DNA from: JANQTF01 sp041741415
GTDB lineage: Bacteria > Bacteroidota > Bacteroidia > J057
Reading direction: 5' to 3'
NCBI GenBank assembly: GCA_041741415.1
Contig: JBGSKC010000041.1
Location: 1-64,000 of the forward strand
DNA: 64,000 nucleotides
Within the stretch, counting starts at the first letter, position 1, and each line of letters begins with the position of its first letter. The translations under genes were made by a program, and so were the position numbers. The notes under the pieces were generated by a model. That model was not told the DNA's origin. It saw nothing but the letters and a program-made list of their open reading frames with translations, and searched no databases. Shown here piece by piece: positions 51,051-59,867 of the stretch.

Positions 51051-52460
51051 TTAACCCGCAACGGCTTCCAGCGCCTCAGCAAGCGACTCCACAATCCAGA
51101 CCAGCTCCTCCCGGGTAACCACCAGCGGAGGAACTACCCATAGTCCAAATTTATCGCCGGGCATGTAAATGCCTTTGAGTTCCAGCAGCCATGCCGCCAT
51201 GGCTTTGATGGGGCTCTCCGCATACTTGTCCATCGGGGAGCGCAGCGGCACTTTGGTCAGCTGGTCTTGCACCAGCTCTACGGTGCAAAACAAGCCCAGC
51301 CCGCGAATGTCGCCCACAAGGGGATGGGGAGCCAGCCTTTGTCGCAGCAAATCGAGCAAAAAAGCCCCCAATTCAGCACTGCGCTGCACAAGTTGTTCGG
51401 ATTGCATGGCCTCAATACCAGCCAGGGCTGCGGCACAGCCGAGGGCATGGCCAGCGTGGCTTTGGCCATGGCCAAACAAATTTTCCTCAAAGACACGGGC
51501 TACCTTTTGGGAAAAAACCGCTGCCGACAGCGGCATTCCGGCCCCCAGGGCCTTGCCGAGAATCAGGATATCGGGCTCAATTCCCCAGTGGTCAACGGCA
51601 AACATGGCCCCGGTGCGCCCAAAGCCAGTCATGGTTTCGTCGACAATGAGGAGCAGGTCGCGGCGGTCGCATAGCTCGCGCAGGGCCTGGAGATAGCCGG
51701 GAGGCGGGGGAATGATGCCATTAGACCCAACCACAGGCTCAATGAGCACCGCACAAACGCCGCTGTTGCCGCCTTCGGCGTCGATAATCTGTTCCAGGTA
51801 GCGGGCGCAGGCGAGGCCGCAATGCTCGTGCCCGGCATGGCCCAGGGGGCAGCGGTAGCAGTAGGCGTCGGGGGCAAACACAAAACCGGGAGCTGTGTGG
51901 GGTTCTGTAAACCAGCGGCGGGGGTCGCCACCTGCCGAAGTAGCTCCCAGGGTGCTTCCATGCCATGCCCGGTGCCGCGCCACGATTTTGTAGGGGAAGG
52001 GGTATTGTTTTGGCGAATCCGTGGCGGCCCAGCCTTTTTCCTCCAGCCGGATTCGTGCCCAGAACCGTGCTGCCTTGATGGCCGCTTCCACAGCGCCCGC
52101 GCCACTTTGCCCCAGCCAGATCCGTTTGCCTTCTGCCTGGCCGGGCGTTAAATAAGCTAATTTTTCGATCAGCTTGCCCGTGGCTTCTGTGGCGAAATCG
52201 TCGGTAACATAGCAAATGCTTGCAGCCTGCCGCTGAATGGCCTCCACCACTGCCGGGTGATTGAAGCCGAGCTGGTTGCATTCATGCGAACTGCGCAGGT
52301 CAAAGATCCGGCGACCATCGCTGAGGTACAGGTAGCAGCCTTCGGCGGCAATAACTGGCAGTGGGTTGTATCCTGCCTGTGCCGACCAGCACTGCATGAG
52401 GTGGCTGGCTTGTGCAAAAGCCCATTCTGGGGTGGTGGACGGGGTCTGGATGGATTGCAT
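51051..52460 (-). CDS. Class III aminotransferase (PLP-dependent)
   Basis: The 469-residue enzyme transfers an amino group from an amine or omega-amino acid to a keto acid. It carries the class III signature: L-L-I-V-D-E-T-M-T-G-F-G-R-T-G (PLP-contact Asp) and I-L-G-K-A-L-G-A-G with the catalytic Lys. A Cys/His-rich loop (D-A-Y-C-Y-R-C-P-L-G-H, then H-C-G-L-A-C) near residue 200 is known from the taurine/beta-alanine--pyruvate subgroup. The exact substrate is uncertain. It has the family's full length and appears intact; a 296-base spacer separates it from the next gene. Confidence 0.85.
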   Translation of the reverse strand: MQSIQTPSTTPEWAFAQASHLMQCWSAQAGYNPLPVIAAEGCYLYLSDGRRIFDLRSSHECNQLGFNHPAVVEAIQRQAASICYVTDDFATEATGKLIEKLAYLTPGQAEGKRIWLGQSGAGAVEAAIKAARFWARIRLEEKGWAATDSPKQYPFPYKIVARHRAWHGSTLGATSAGGDPRRWFTEPHTAPGFVFAPDAYCYRCPLGHAGHEHCGLACARYLEQIIDAEGGNSGVCAVLIEPVVGSNGIIPPPPGYLQALRELCDRRDLLLIVDETMTGFGRTGAMFAVDHWGIEPDILILGKALGAGMPLSAAVFSQKVARVFEENLFGHGQSHAGHALGCAAALAGIEAMQSEQLVQRSAELGAFLLDLLRQRLAPHPLVGDIRGLGLFCTVELVQDQLTKVPLRSPMDKYAESPIKAMAAWLLELKGIYMPGDKFGLWVVPPLVVTREELVWIVESLAEALEAVAG

Positions 52461-52756
52461 GACTGAAATTAGCCCATCCAGATCACCGCAATATCAAGCC
52501 GTTTTTGTATAATTGAATCGGAAAAGGCAAAATTCTTCACACAGGATTAACACAGACGTAATCATAAAACGACCTGTGTAGTTTCTATTTGAAAGTTATA
52601 ACATGCAGAAGCAGAATCCCGGTCCGGGCGGCAATATTCGTGCTGATCCGTGAAAGTTCTGCGAGGAGATCTGTCTTCCATTTTGCTGGTAAAATTGTTG
52701 ACCCAGGTGCAATTGCTCAGCTGTTTTTTCCCGATCTCGACTAACAGGATGAACCT
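52461..52756. other. Divergent spacer with weak inverted repeats
   Basis: This 296-base region separates the aminotransferase (minus) from the acyltransferase (plus). It contains ACACAGG/CCTGTGT arms near 52543 and 52572 and GATTAACACAGA, a string that resembles common interspersed repeats. No clear promoter or small gene was identified. Confidence 0.55.
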
Positions 52757-54505
52757 ATGACAGAACTCGTTACCAGAGAAGCCTTTATCAAGGCGACCCA
52801 TCTCGATCGGTTCAAGCTTGGCCTGGCGGCGGGGCCGTTGATGAGGCTCACAGGCATAACCCAGTTTAACCAGCTCTACGACGAGCTGCATTCCCTTGAA
52901 GGCGTCGCCTTTATTGAGGCTTTTTTGCAACGAATGCAGATTCAGCTGGAGGTGGAAGGCAAGGGCCTGGAGCGCATTCCGAAGGAAGGGGCCTTCCTTG
53001 TGGTGAGTAACCATCCGTATGGGATGTGGGACGGGCTGATCATGCTGAAGCTGCTTGCGGCCCATCGCCCGGATTTCAAAATGGCCGGAAATTTTCTGTT
53101 GCAGCAAATTCCGCAGATCCATCATCACCTCATTCCCTACCAGCCCGGAGACCAGAGAGAAGCAGGATCGGGGGAGTTTCGAAACACGAAGGATGTCATG
53201 TCACATTTGCAGAATGGACATCCGCTCGGGATTTTCCCCGCCGGAGAGGTATCAACATTTCACCGCCGCGATCGGGGCATCACAGACCGTGCCTGGAACA
53301 AAGAAGCCATCAGGCTGATTGCCAAGGCTGAGGTTCCTGTGATTCCCGTGTATTTCGAGGGAGGAAACAGCGCTTTGTTTCACCTCATGGCCATGATTCA
53401 CCCTACATTGCGCACAGCAGCCATCCCTTCGGAAACCCTCCGGAAGCGGCATACTGTGATCAAGGTGCGGATCGGCTCACCTATTTCGGCAAAAGAGCAA
53501 AAGAAAATCGGGGCTGCCGACCGCCTGGGCCGCTACCTGCGGTCGAGGGTGTATTCGCTGGGCTCTGAGTTGGAGGTGCTTCCATTTTTCAGGCCTCGTT
53601 TTTCTTTTCCCACCCAGCATAAGGACATTGCAGCTCCCAGCCCGGCCGAATTGATCCGGGAGGAAGTGCAGCAATTGAAAGAAAAAGGCGCGTTGGTTTG
53701 TTCGCAGGGCGAATTTGATGTGCTGGTGGCCAAGGCCTCTCAGGCGCCTTACACCTTGCAGGAAATTGGGCGGCGGCGGGAATTGACCTTCCGGGAAGTA
53801 GGGGAGGGGACGGGCCTTGAGCGTGATCTCGACGAATATGACCTGTACTATCGCCACCTTTTTCTCTGGGACCGCGAGGCGGGCGAAATTGCGGGAGCCT
53901 ACCGGATGGGACTGGGAGATGAGATCATGTCGCGTTATGGGAAGCGCGGCTTTTACACCTTTTCCCTGTTCAAAATGAAGCCTGGCCTGGTGCCGGTGCT
54001 GGCGCAGTCGGTGGAGCTGGGCCGGTCGTTTGTGCTGCCCGATTATCAGAAAAAGCGGCTGCCCTTGTTTTTGTTGTGGAGAGGCATTCGCCAGTTTTTG
54101 CTGCAGAACCCGCAGTATCGCTATCTCATCGGGCCGGTGAGCATTTCAAACGATTACTCCTCCCTCTCCAAAAGCTTCATGGTGGCTTTTGTGCGCCATT
54201 TTTTCTACGACGCCGAATTAGCCAAACACATCAAACCAAGGAAGCGCTTTCACCCGGCGCTGGGCAAGGTCGATGTTGAGGGCCTGCTCGAAGGCACAGA
54301 AGACGACCTGAAGCTGGCCGACCGCATGGTGGAGGAACTGGACAAAGGCCACGCACGGCTGCCGGTGTTGCTCAAAAAGTACATCAAGCAAAACGCCAAG
54401 ATCATCGGGTTCAACGTTGATCCCAAATTCATGAATGCCCTTGATGGGTTTATGGTGCTGGACATCCAGAACCTCCCGGTGGAAGCTGAGGAGATGTATG
54501 GCTAA
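52757..54505 (+). CDS. olsF: Bifunctional OlsF-like acyltransferase (aminolipid synthesis)
   Basis: The 582-residue protein joins two activities. The N-terminal part is a PlsC-type O-acyltransferase with S-N-H-P-Y-G-M-W-D (H-x4-D, His86/Asp92) and F-P-A-G-E. The C-terminal part, from about residue 300, is a GNAT/OlsB-like N-acyltransferase (for example E-I-A-G-A-Y-R-M-G-L-G and the R-x-L-I-G-P-V-S-I-S region). This fused order matches OlsF of Serratia and Flavobacterium, which makes ornithine lipids; in Bacteroidota the same chemistry can give glycine or other aminoacyl lipids, so the head group is uncertain. It acts at the inner membrane. No partner gene is required. Confidence 0.85.
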   Translation: MTELVTREAFIKATHLDRFKLGLAAGPLMRLTGITQFNQLYDELHSLEGVAFIEAFLQRMQIQLEVEGKGLERIPKEGAFLVVSNHPYGMWDGLIMLKLLAAHRPDFKMAGNFLLQQIPQIHHHLIPYQPGDQREAGSGEFRNTKDVMSHLQNGHPLGIFPAGEVSTFHRRDRGITDRAWNKEAIRLIAKAEVPVIPVYFEGGNSALFHLMAMIHPTLRTAAIPSETLRKRHTVIKVRIGSPISAKEQKKIGAADRLGRYLRSRVYSLGSELEVLPFFRPRFSFPTQHKDIAAPSPAELIREEVQQLKEKGALVCSQGEFDVLVAKASQAPYTLQEIGRRRELTFREVGEGTGLERDLDEYDLYYRHLFLWDREAGEIAGAYRMGLGDEIMSRYGKRGFYTFSLFKMKPGLVPVLAQSVELGRSFVLPDYQKKRLPLFLLWRGIRQFLLQNPQYRYLIGPVSISNDYSSLSKSFMVAFVRHFFYDAELAKHIKPRKRFHPALGKVDVEGLLEGTEDDLKLADRMVEELDKGHARLPVLLKKYIKQNAKIIGFNVDPKFMNALDGFMVLDIQNLPVEAEEMYG

Positions 54506-54553
54506 GGGTTCAGGGATAAATTTGAGAGGAAACTTTAATTTTCTGCTCACAGT

Positions 54554-54585
54554 TTTGGTTAATTCCGGGGAAATTCCCACATTTG
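54554..54585 (+). promoter_or_regulatory. Promoter of rpmB
   Basis: TTTG (54554-54557) and CACATTTG (54578-54585) are 20 bases apart. The -7 box differs from TAnnTTTG only in its first base. The box ends 76 bases before the rpmB ATG. Confidence 0.5.
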
Positions 54586-54661
54586 CCCTCCGATTCCGAA
54601 CTCTCCTCTTCGGCAGAAATGGAATCATCCCTGATCCGAAGAACCAGATAAGTTTACACTC

Positions 54662-54898
54662 ATGTCACGCGTTTGTCAAGTAACCGGCAAGAAGACCATT
54701 TTTGGAAACAACGTTTCCAAGGCCAACAATAAAGTTCGCCGTCAATTCCTTCCGAACCTCCACGTGAAGCGTTTCTTCGTTCCCGAAGAAGATCGCTGGG
54801 TAACATTGAAAGTGTCTGCCCAAGGGATCCGGATCATCGACAAAAAAGGCATTTATGCCGTGCTGAAAGATATGGCCGCCCGCGGCGAAAAGGTATAA
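54662..54898 (+). CDS. rpmB: 50S ribosomal protein L28
   Basis: This is the large-subunit ribosomal protein L28. The 78-residue product has the family start M-S-R-V-C-Q-V-T-G-K-K and the conserved N-N-V-S-K-A-N-N-K-V-R-R motif, and it matches the usual length. It does not carry a full zinc-binding Cys set. In Bacteroidota rpmB is often followed by rpmG (L33), but here a strong terminator follows directly, so L28 is on its own transcript. Confidence 0.97.
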   Translation: MSRVCQVTGKKTIFGNNVSKANNKVRRQFLPNLHVKRFFVPEEDRWVTLKVSAQGIRIIDKKGIYAVLKDMAARGEKV

Positions 54899-54921
54899 TG
54901 GCAGCCTGCTGCCGAATCCTT

Positions 54922-54962
54922 AAAAACTCAAATTGCCCCTGTGGAATTTGAGTTTTTTTATT
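54922..54962 (+). terminator. Rho-independent terminator after rpmB
   Basis: AACTCAAATT (54925-54934) and AATTTGAGTT (54945-54954) form a perfect 10-bp stem, extended by flanking A-T pairs, with the loop GCCCCTGTGG. TTTTTT follows. Confidence 0.85.
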
Positions 54963-55093
54963 TTTGTGCCGGTGCAGCGAACCTATAGATTACAGCATCT
55001 GCACCGCAGCAGGCGATGGCAGTCTGGTTGTTAAGCCTCTGGCTGCGCCGTTTTGCCTGCCTTGGCTTCGTTCTACTTCCGTAACTCTTTCCC

Positions 55094-56350
55094 ATGTTCC
55101 GAATCTGGCTTTCCCTTTCCCTCGGCTTGCTTGCTTTTCTTCCTGCCATGGCGCAGGGCCCAAGCCGCTCCGGTTTTCCCGCCGACCTGGAAGACAAAAC
55201 CACCCTCCGGCGCTTTCCTTGCGGTGGGCAGGCCCAGCTCGATGAAGATTTTCAGGGCAGCGCTCTTCCCAGCGGATGGGCTGTTCTTGACGAAGACGGC
55301 TTCCTGCCCCGGCAGGAAATTCTCTTTCTTACGCCCATCGGCGGCTGGCAGCAAGTTGTGGACTTCAAAGATGCCGATTCAAGCAACCTGCTGCTGGCCT
55401 CGCCAAGCTGGTATACCAGCGATAGCAGCCCCAGCAACGACTTCCTGATCCTCCCTGCCACCACGCTGCCTGCTCAGCCCTGCCTTTCGTGGTATGCCTA
55501 CTCTCAGGACAAGCTCTTTCCAGAGTCCTACGAAATTCGGGTTTCCACCACCAACCCCGATGCTGCGGGTTTTTTGGCTAATCCTCCTGTTCTCACCATC
55601 AGTGCTGAGGGCGATGAGTTTACCTACCGCTCCACGAGCCTGGCTGCTTATGCCGGTCAAACGGTGTTCATCGCTTTTCGCCAAACCACCGAAGACGGCT
55701 TTATTCTGGCCCTGGATGATATCCGAATCGCCAATGTGGAAGGAACCGACCTTGCCATGTTCAATGTCAACGGATTGCAAGGCGACCCGCTCGATACCTT
55801 GTTTTTCTCCGGTTCCGTGATCAACCTCGGGCTGGATACCCTGGTGTTTGACACTGCCCAGATGAGCATCTCCTGGCAGATCAACAACGAAACGGTCCAA
55901 ACCATTACGATTCCCGAAGCCTTTACCCTGCTGCCAAACGATACGATTCAGTTTGCCCACGACAGCGCCTGGGTGCCTTTGGTGTCTGCTTCCTACCGCC
56001 TCCGGGTGTGGGTGAGCGGGATCGGGGTGGATGATAATATCGAAAACGATACCCTTTCCCGCTTTCAGGCTATCGGCACGGCAACTGGCCTGCTGGAACC
56101 GGAGGCGCTGAGCCTAGGTATTTTTCCCAACCCGAGCGACGGCACTTTTCAGGTGAACATTCCTGCCGGGATGCAGGCTGGAAGTCAACTGGTAATTTTT
56201 GATAGTGCAGGCAGGCGGGTGCAGCCGGAAATCCTTCGGAAAGAGGCAGATCGCTGGGTAGTCTCGGGATTGATGCCGGGGTTATATTTGGTGACCCTCA
56301 CCGACATAAAACAGAAAAGAGCCACAGGCAAGGTCTTGCTGTCCTTCTAA
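55094..56350 (+). CDS. Secreted adhesin-like protein with T9SS sorting domain
   Basis: The 418-residue protein has a signal peptide (MFRIWLSLSLGLLAFLPAMA, then Q). A cleaved-adhesin/choice-of-anchor-J type beta domain follows (D-E-D-F-Q-G-S-A-L-P-S-G-W, then L-A-L-D-D-I-R-I-A at its end, about residues 48-215). A CARDB-like Ig domain precedes the C-terminal T9SS type A sorting domain (L-G-I-F-P-N-P-S-D-G-T-F, ending G-K-V-L-L-S-F). It probably ends on the cell surface or outside it as a carbohydrate-binding or adhesive protein. It follows the rpmB terminator and precedes the aminotransferase by 43 bases. Confidence 0.85.
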   Translation: MFRIWLSLSLGLLAFLPAMAQGPSRSGFPADLEDKTTLRRFPCGGQAQLDEDFQGSALPSGWAVLDEDGFLPRQEILFLTPIGGWQQVVDFKDADSSNLLLASPSWYTSDSSPSNDFLILPATTLPAQPCLSWYAYSQDKLFPESYEIRVSTTNPDAAGFLANPPVLTISAEGDEFTYRSTSLAAYAGQTVFIAFRQTTEDGFILALDDIRIANVEGTDLAMFNVNGLQGDPLDTLFFSGSVINLGLDTLVFDTAQMSISWQINNETVQTITIPEAFTLLPNDTIQFAHDSAWVPLVSASYRLRVWVSGIGVDDNIENDTLSRFQAIGTATGLLEPEALSLGIFPNPSDGTFQVNIPAGMQAGSQLVIFDSAGRRVQPEILRKEADRWVVSGLMPGLYLVTLTDIKQKRATGKVLLSF

Positions 56351-56366
56351 TGTCGTTTGAAAATTC

Positions 56367-56374
56367 TAGCTTTG
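56367..56374 (+). promoter_or_regulatory. Bacteroidota -7 element before the aminotransferase
   Basis: TAGCTTTG matches TAnnTTTG exactly and ends 19 bases before the ATG at 56394. No TTTG box lies at the standard distance, so the match is partial. It implies that the gene is transcribed separately from the adhesin gene. Confidence 0.4.
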
Positions 56375-56393
56375 CGGCCAAATTGAACCAACT

Positions 56394-57587
56394 ATGAGTT
56401 ATTCCACGCTGATTTCCTCCCTGACCGAATCTGCCACCCTGGCCATTGCCAAAAAAGTTCGTGAGCTCAAAGCCGCCGGTAAAAATGTGGTGGGTCTCAC
56501 CCTTGGCGAGCCAGATTTTGATACGCCAGCGCATATTCGGGAGGCAGCGAAACAGGCCCTGGACAACGGTTACACCCACTACCCACCCGTAGCTGGTTAC
56601 CCCGAAATCCGCAAGGCCATCGTGGACAAACTCAAACGCGAAAACGGCCTCACCTACGCCCCCGACGAAATCGTCGTGTCAACGGGTGCCAAGCAGTCTC
56701 TCTACAACGTCGTGATGGCCCTGATGAACCCGGGAGACCGCGCCATCATTCAGGCGCCATACTGGGTTTCGTATGAGGCCATGCTCTACCTCGTCCACGC
56801 TGATATTCACGTTGTTGAAACCACCCTGGCCCAGGACTATAAAATGAGCCCTGCCCAGCTGGAGGCTGCCATCACGCCTAACACCAAGCTGCTGTTCCTT
56901 AATTCCCCCAACAACCCTACCGGTGCTGTTTACACCCGGGAGGAGTTTGCGGCTTTGGTGGAGGTGCTGGAGCGCCACCCGCAGGTGTATGTGATCTCCG
57001 ACGAAATTTACGAGCACATTGTGTTTGGAGAGCCCCAGGTAAGCCTGGCATCCTTTCCGAGCATGTATCCGCGAACCATCACCGTGAACGGCTTTTCCAA
57101 GGGGTACGCCATGACTGGCTGGCGCCTGGGCTACATTGCTGCTCCTAAGGAGATTGCCGAGCTGTGTGAGAAAGTGCAGGGCCAGGTTACCTCGGGAGCC
57201 ACTGCCTTTGCCCAGATGGGTGGTGCTGCTGCTCTTAATGGTCCTTCAGACAGCATCCACCAGATGCGTGACTCCTTCCTGGAGCGTCGCGACCTCGTGT
57301 ACAAGCAGTTGAAGGCAATTCCCGGGCTTGAGGTGAACCTCCCCGACGGGGCCTTCTATTTCTACCCCGACCTGAAGGCTTTCCTGGGCAAAAAGTCGCC
57401 CACAGGCGAGGTGATGGACAACATCGACACCCTTTCCCTCTACATTCTGGAGGCCGAAGGGCTGGCCCTTGTGCCGGGTTCTGCTTTTGGAACCAGCAGC
57501 CATATCCGGATTTCCTATGCCTACAGCGTGGATCAACTGGAAGACGGCGTGGCACGCCTGGGCCGCGCGCTGGCCTCGCTGACATAA
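56394..57587 (+). CDS. aspC: Aspartate-type aminotransferase (class I, PLP)
   Basis: The cytoplasmic enzyme moves an amino group between aspartate (or a related amino acid) and 2-oxoglutarate. The 397-residue protein has the Ibeta subgroup layout: L-G-E-P-D-F-D-T-P at the N-terminus, N-S-P-N-N-P-T-G, I-S-D-E-I-Y-E-H for the PLP-contact Asp and Tyr, and the catalytic Lys in N-G-F-S-K-G-Y-A-M-T-G-W-R (Lys236). Both substrate-binding Arg positions are plausible. The next gene (a kinase) starts 8 bases after its stop, so they are co-transcribed. Confidence 0.92.
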   Translation: MSYSTLISSLTESATLAIAKKVRELKAAGKNVVGLTLGEPDFDTPAHIREAAKQALDNGYTHYPPVAGYPEIRKAIVDKLKRENGLTYAPDEIVVSTGAKQSLYNVVMALMNPGDRAIIQAPYWVSYEAMLYLVHADIHVVETTLAQDYKMSPAQLEAAITPNTKLLFLNSPNNPTGAVYTREEFAALVEVLERHPQVYVISDEIYEHIVFGEPQVSLASFPSMYPRTITVNGFSKGYAMTGWRLGYIAAPKEIAELCEKVQGQVTSGATAFAQMGGAAALNGPSDSIHQMRDSFLERRDLVYKQLKAIPGLEVNLPDGAFYFYPDLKAFLGKKSPTGEVMDNIDTLSLYILEAEGLALVPGSAFGTSSHIRISYAYSVDQLEDGVARLGRALASLT

Positions 57588-57595
57588 TCAAAGGC

Positions 57596-58618
57596 ATGGC
57601 ATTTTCCCACCTGGACCCAGCTGCTTTTCTCGAAGCCTGCAGTCAGAGAAGGCTGCTGGTTCTAGGTGATTTGATGATTGACCGATACTTGTGGGGCCAG
57701 ATTGACCGCATTTCCCCAGAAGCGCCGGTGCCCGTAGTGGAGGTGCTGCGCGAGGAAGCGAGGCTGGGCGGGGCAGGCAACGTGGCGCTCAACCTGCGAG
57801 CCATGGGAGCGTCGGTGGAGTTGATTGGCCTTGCAGGTGAAGATCCGGAGGCGGAGCTGCTCACGAACCTGCTTCTGGAGGCGGGGTTGCCAGCTACCGG
57901 GCTTATTCGCGAAGCGGGGAGAAAAACCACGGCCAAAACCCGGGTGCTGGCTGGCAAGCAGCAAGTGCTGCGCATAGACCAGGAAACCACCCGGCACATC
58001 ACATCTGCTACCCGGGCAAAGGTGCTGGCTTCGGTGGAGGAGGCGCTGGCAAACTGCGACGGCATCATTTTGCAGGACTACGACAAGGGTTTGCTCAGCC
58101 CGGAGCTGATTGCAGATATAGTGAAATTGGCAGGGGGAAGGCCTGTTTTTGTGGATCCCAAGTTTCAGCATTTTTTCGATTACCAGGGGGTGACCTTGTT
58201 CAAGCCCAACTGGCGGGAGCTGGCCACCGCAATGGGCCACGAAACCCGGCGCCCGGGGCTGGAAATCGTGCTGGAGCTTGTTGAGCGCCTTCGAAGGAGG
58301 ATGCCGCATGAACAAACATTGGTTACCCTGGGAGCCGACGGGGCGCTGTGGGTGGGGCCAAAGGGCGAATTCCACCATTTGAAAGGGCATCCACGGGATG
58401 TGGCAGATGTGTCGGGCGCAGGAGACACGGTGCTGGCGGTCATGGCATTGGCCCTGGCCAGCGGTTTATCGGCGTTAGAAGCTGGTACCTATGCCAACCT
58501 GGCGGGCGGACTGGTGTGCGAAGAAGCGGGCGTGGTACCGATTCGGCCGGAAAGGCTGAGGGAGACAGTGACGACAAAGATGACAGAGGAGAAAGGCTTG
58601 CAGGCCCGGGATTTGTGA
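57596..58618 (+). CDS. hldA: D-glycero-beta-D-manno-heptose-7-phosphate kinase (HldE kinase domain)
   Basis: This PfkB-family kinase phosphorylates heptose 7-phosphate to the 1,7-bisphosphate, an early step of ADP-heptose synthesis for lipopolysaccharide. The 340-residue product has V-L-G-D-L-M-I-D-R-Y-L-W-G at the N-terminus, S-P-E-A-P-V-P-V, L-G-G-A-G-N-V-A-L-N and the catalytic V-S-G-A-G-D-T-V. The C-terminal cytidylyltransferase domain of fused HldE is absent, so it is the stand-alone (RfaE1/HldA-like) form. Other hld genes are not nearby. It sits 8 bases after the aminotransferase gene. Confidence 0.85.
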   Translation: MAFSHLDPAAFLEACSQRRLLVLGDLMIDRYLWGQIDRISPEAPVPVVEVLREEARLGGAGNVALNLRAMGASVELIGLAGEDPEAELLTNLLLEAGLPATGLIREAGRKTTAKTRVLAGKQQVLRIDQETTRHITSATRAKVLASVEEALANCDGIILQDYDKGLLSPELIADIVKLAGGRPVFVDPKFQHFFDYQGVTLFKPNWRELATAMGHETRRPGLEIVLELVERLRRRMPHEQTLVTLGADGALWVGPKGEFHHLKGHPRDVADVSGAGDTVLAVMALALASGLSALEAGTYANLAGGLVCEEAGVVPIRPERLRETVTTKMTEEKGLQARDL

Positions 58619-58712
58619 CCCTGGGGGCAAAATAATCTTTGTTTGGGGAGCAAAAGACAGCTATCATTAGCCAGTTCTCCGGCATTCGGAGATTGTGACA
58701 ATTTTCTTCGTC

Positions 58713-59627
58713 ATGAAATTACCTCCCCCCACTTTTGCAGACATCATGGAAACGGATCTGTTTTACTACGATCCGACCCGGCAGAACGACAAGGAGTACC
58801 AGCAAACCTGTGCAGCTTTTTGCAAAGCGCTGGGGATCACCTATTTGCCAACTCTGGACCGCCAGCCTTCCTACCACATGTTTCTGGACGATGGCACTTT
58901 TGAAGGGCCTTGCGCCCTTACCACCGACCTCATGGTTCGGGTCAGCGACCGGATTTTTGACGCCAGCGCCTTGGTCGCCTTTCGAAAAAGCCCGCGAAAC
59001 GTTCTCTTCGTCGTTGATGGCAAACGGGTCGCCGGGGTGGTGCATATTTGTGATTATAATAAGCCTGAAGTCCTGATGTTCTACTACAGCTTTCTCATTG
59101 ACTTCGAGAAAAAGCTTCGCGAACTTCTCATTCTCCATGGCAACACCAACGACGACATGATCGAGTTTTACACCAGCTCGATCAACACTTTTAACGGTGA
59201 TTTACAGGCCTATTACAAAAAGCAAAGCGAGGAGTTGAAAAAGAAGAAAAAGATAGAATGGCTCAAAACCCTCGGCGACTTCCAGGCTTTTCCGATCAGC
59301 GACTTGCTGTGGTTTGCCAATTACAAAAGATACCTGATCCTGGAGCGGGGAGACATCGACGAGCTGCGCGAGCTCCGCAATGCCACCATGCACGGGCAGG
59401 ACACTGTGTCAACGGATGGCTACCTGTTCAGCATTGACAGCCTGGAGCGGCATTTTTCGCGCATCCAGCTTTTTCGGGAGAAATACCACCAGCTGCTGGC
59501 CAGGATTGACGAAGTCACCCTTCCCGACAGGGGCATTAAGAACGACGCCAAGTGGCAGGTGCTCAAAAAATTCAGCCAGCCCGTTTTTCAACGAAGCCGG
59601 CTGATGTGGCATTACCTGGAAGATTAG
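58713..59627 (+). CDS. CBS-like plus HEPN-motif protein, unknown function
   Basis: The 304-residue soluble protein has a CBS-like region (about residues 68-115, V-L-F-V-V-D-G-K-R-V-A-G-V-V-H-I-C-D) followed by a long helical part. In the second half, E-L-R-N-A-T-M-H contains R-N-x3-H (Arg222, His227), which fits the R-x4-6-H catalytic motif of HEPN RNases, with the usual polar residue after Arg. K-K-K-K-K lies shortly before. Function is unknown; nucleotide-sensing RNA cleavage is one possibility (inference). The frame opens at a GTG at 58695; the ATG at 58713 is preferred. It ends 4 bases from a convergent small lipoprotein gene. Confidence 0.55.
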   Translation: MKLPPPTFADIMETDLFYYDPTRQNDKEYQQTCAAFCKALGITYLPTLDRQPSYHMFLDDGTFEGPCALTTDLMVRVSDRIFDASALVAFRKSPRNVLFVVDGKRVAGVVHICDYNKPEVLMFYYSFLIDFEKKLRELLILHGNTNDDMIEFYTSSINTFNGDLQAYYKKQSEELKKKKKIEWLKTLGDFQAFPISDLLWFANYKRYLILERGDIDELRELRNATMHGQDTVSTDGYLFSIDSLERHFSRIQLFREKYHQLLARIDEVTLPDRGIKNDAKWQVLKKFSQPVFQRSRLMWHYLED

Positions 59628-59631
59628 CGGC

Positions 59632-59790
59632 CTAGAGAATGCATTCACAATTCTCGTATTCCCAGTAACCCCCTCTGTCGTAGCATTCGGTGACTTCGAT
59701 TTCATTGTTAACGCACTCCTTTTTGCAGGAGCTTACTCCAGCCCCGAGAACTAGCAGGGCGAGAAACAGGAGAATGATTGGTTTTTTCAT
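59632..59790 (-). CDS. 52-residue Cys-rich small lipoprotein
   Basis: A frame too short for standard gene lists runs from the ATG at 59790 to the TAG at 59632. The peptide begins MKKPIILLFLALLVLGAG and reaches the lipobox V-S-S-C (Cys22). The mature part is about 31 residues, starting K-K-E-C, with four further Cys (26, 36, 48, 50) and several acidic residues. It should be lipidated and disulfide-linked in the envelope. It follows purA by 77 bases on the same strand. Confidence 0.65.
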   Translation of the reverse strand: MKKPIILLFLALLVLGAGVSSCKKECVNNEIEVTECYDRGGYWEYENCECIL

Positions 59791-59867
59791 GAGGAAACGG
59801 CTTTTGATGGAAAGACGGTTGAGAAAAGATTCTTACCTCTATGTAGCCACTTCTCATGAACCCATTA

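Noticed and set aside
52561..52610. Sequence resembling a CRISPR-type repeat (GTAGTTTCTATTTGAAAGTT then ATAAC)
   Set aside because: Only one copy is present, there are no regularly spaced repeats, and no cas genes are nearby.
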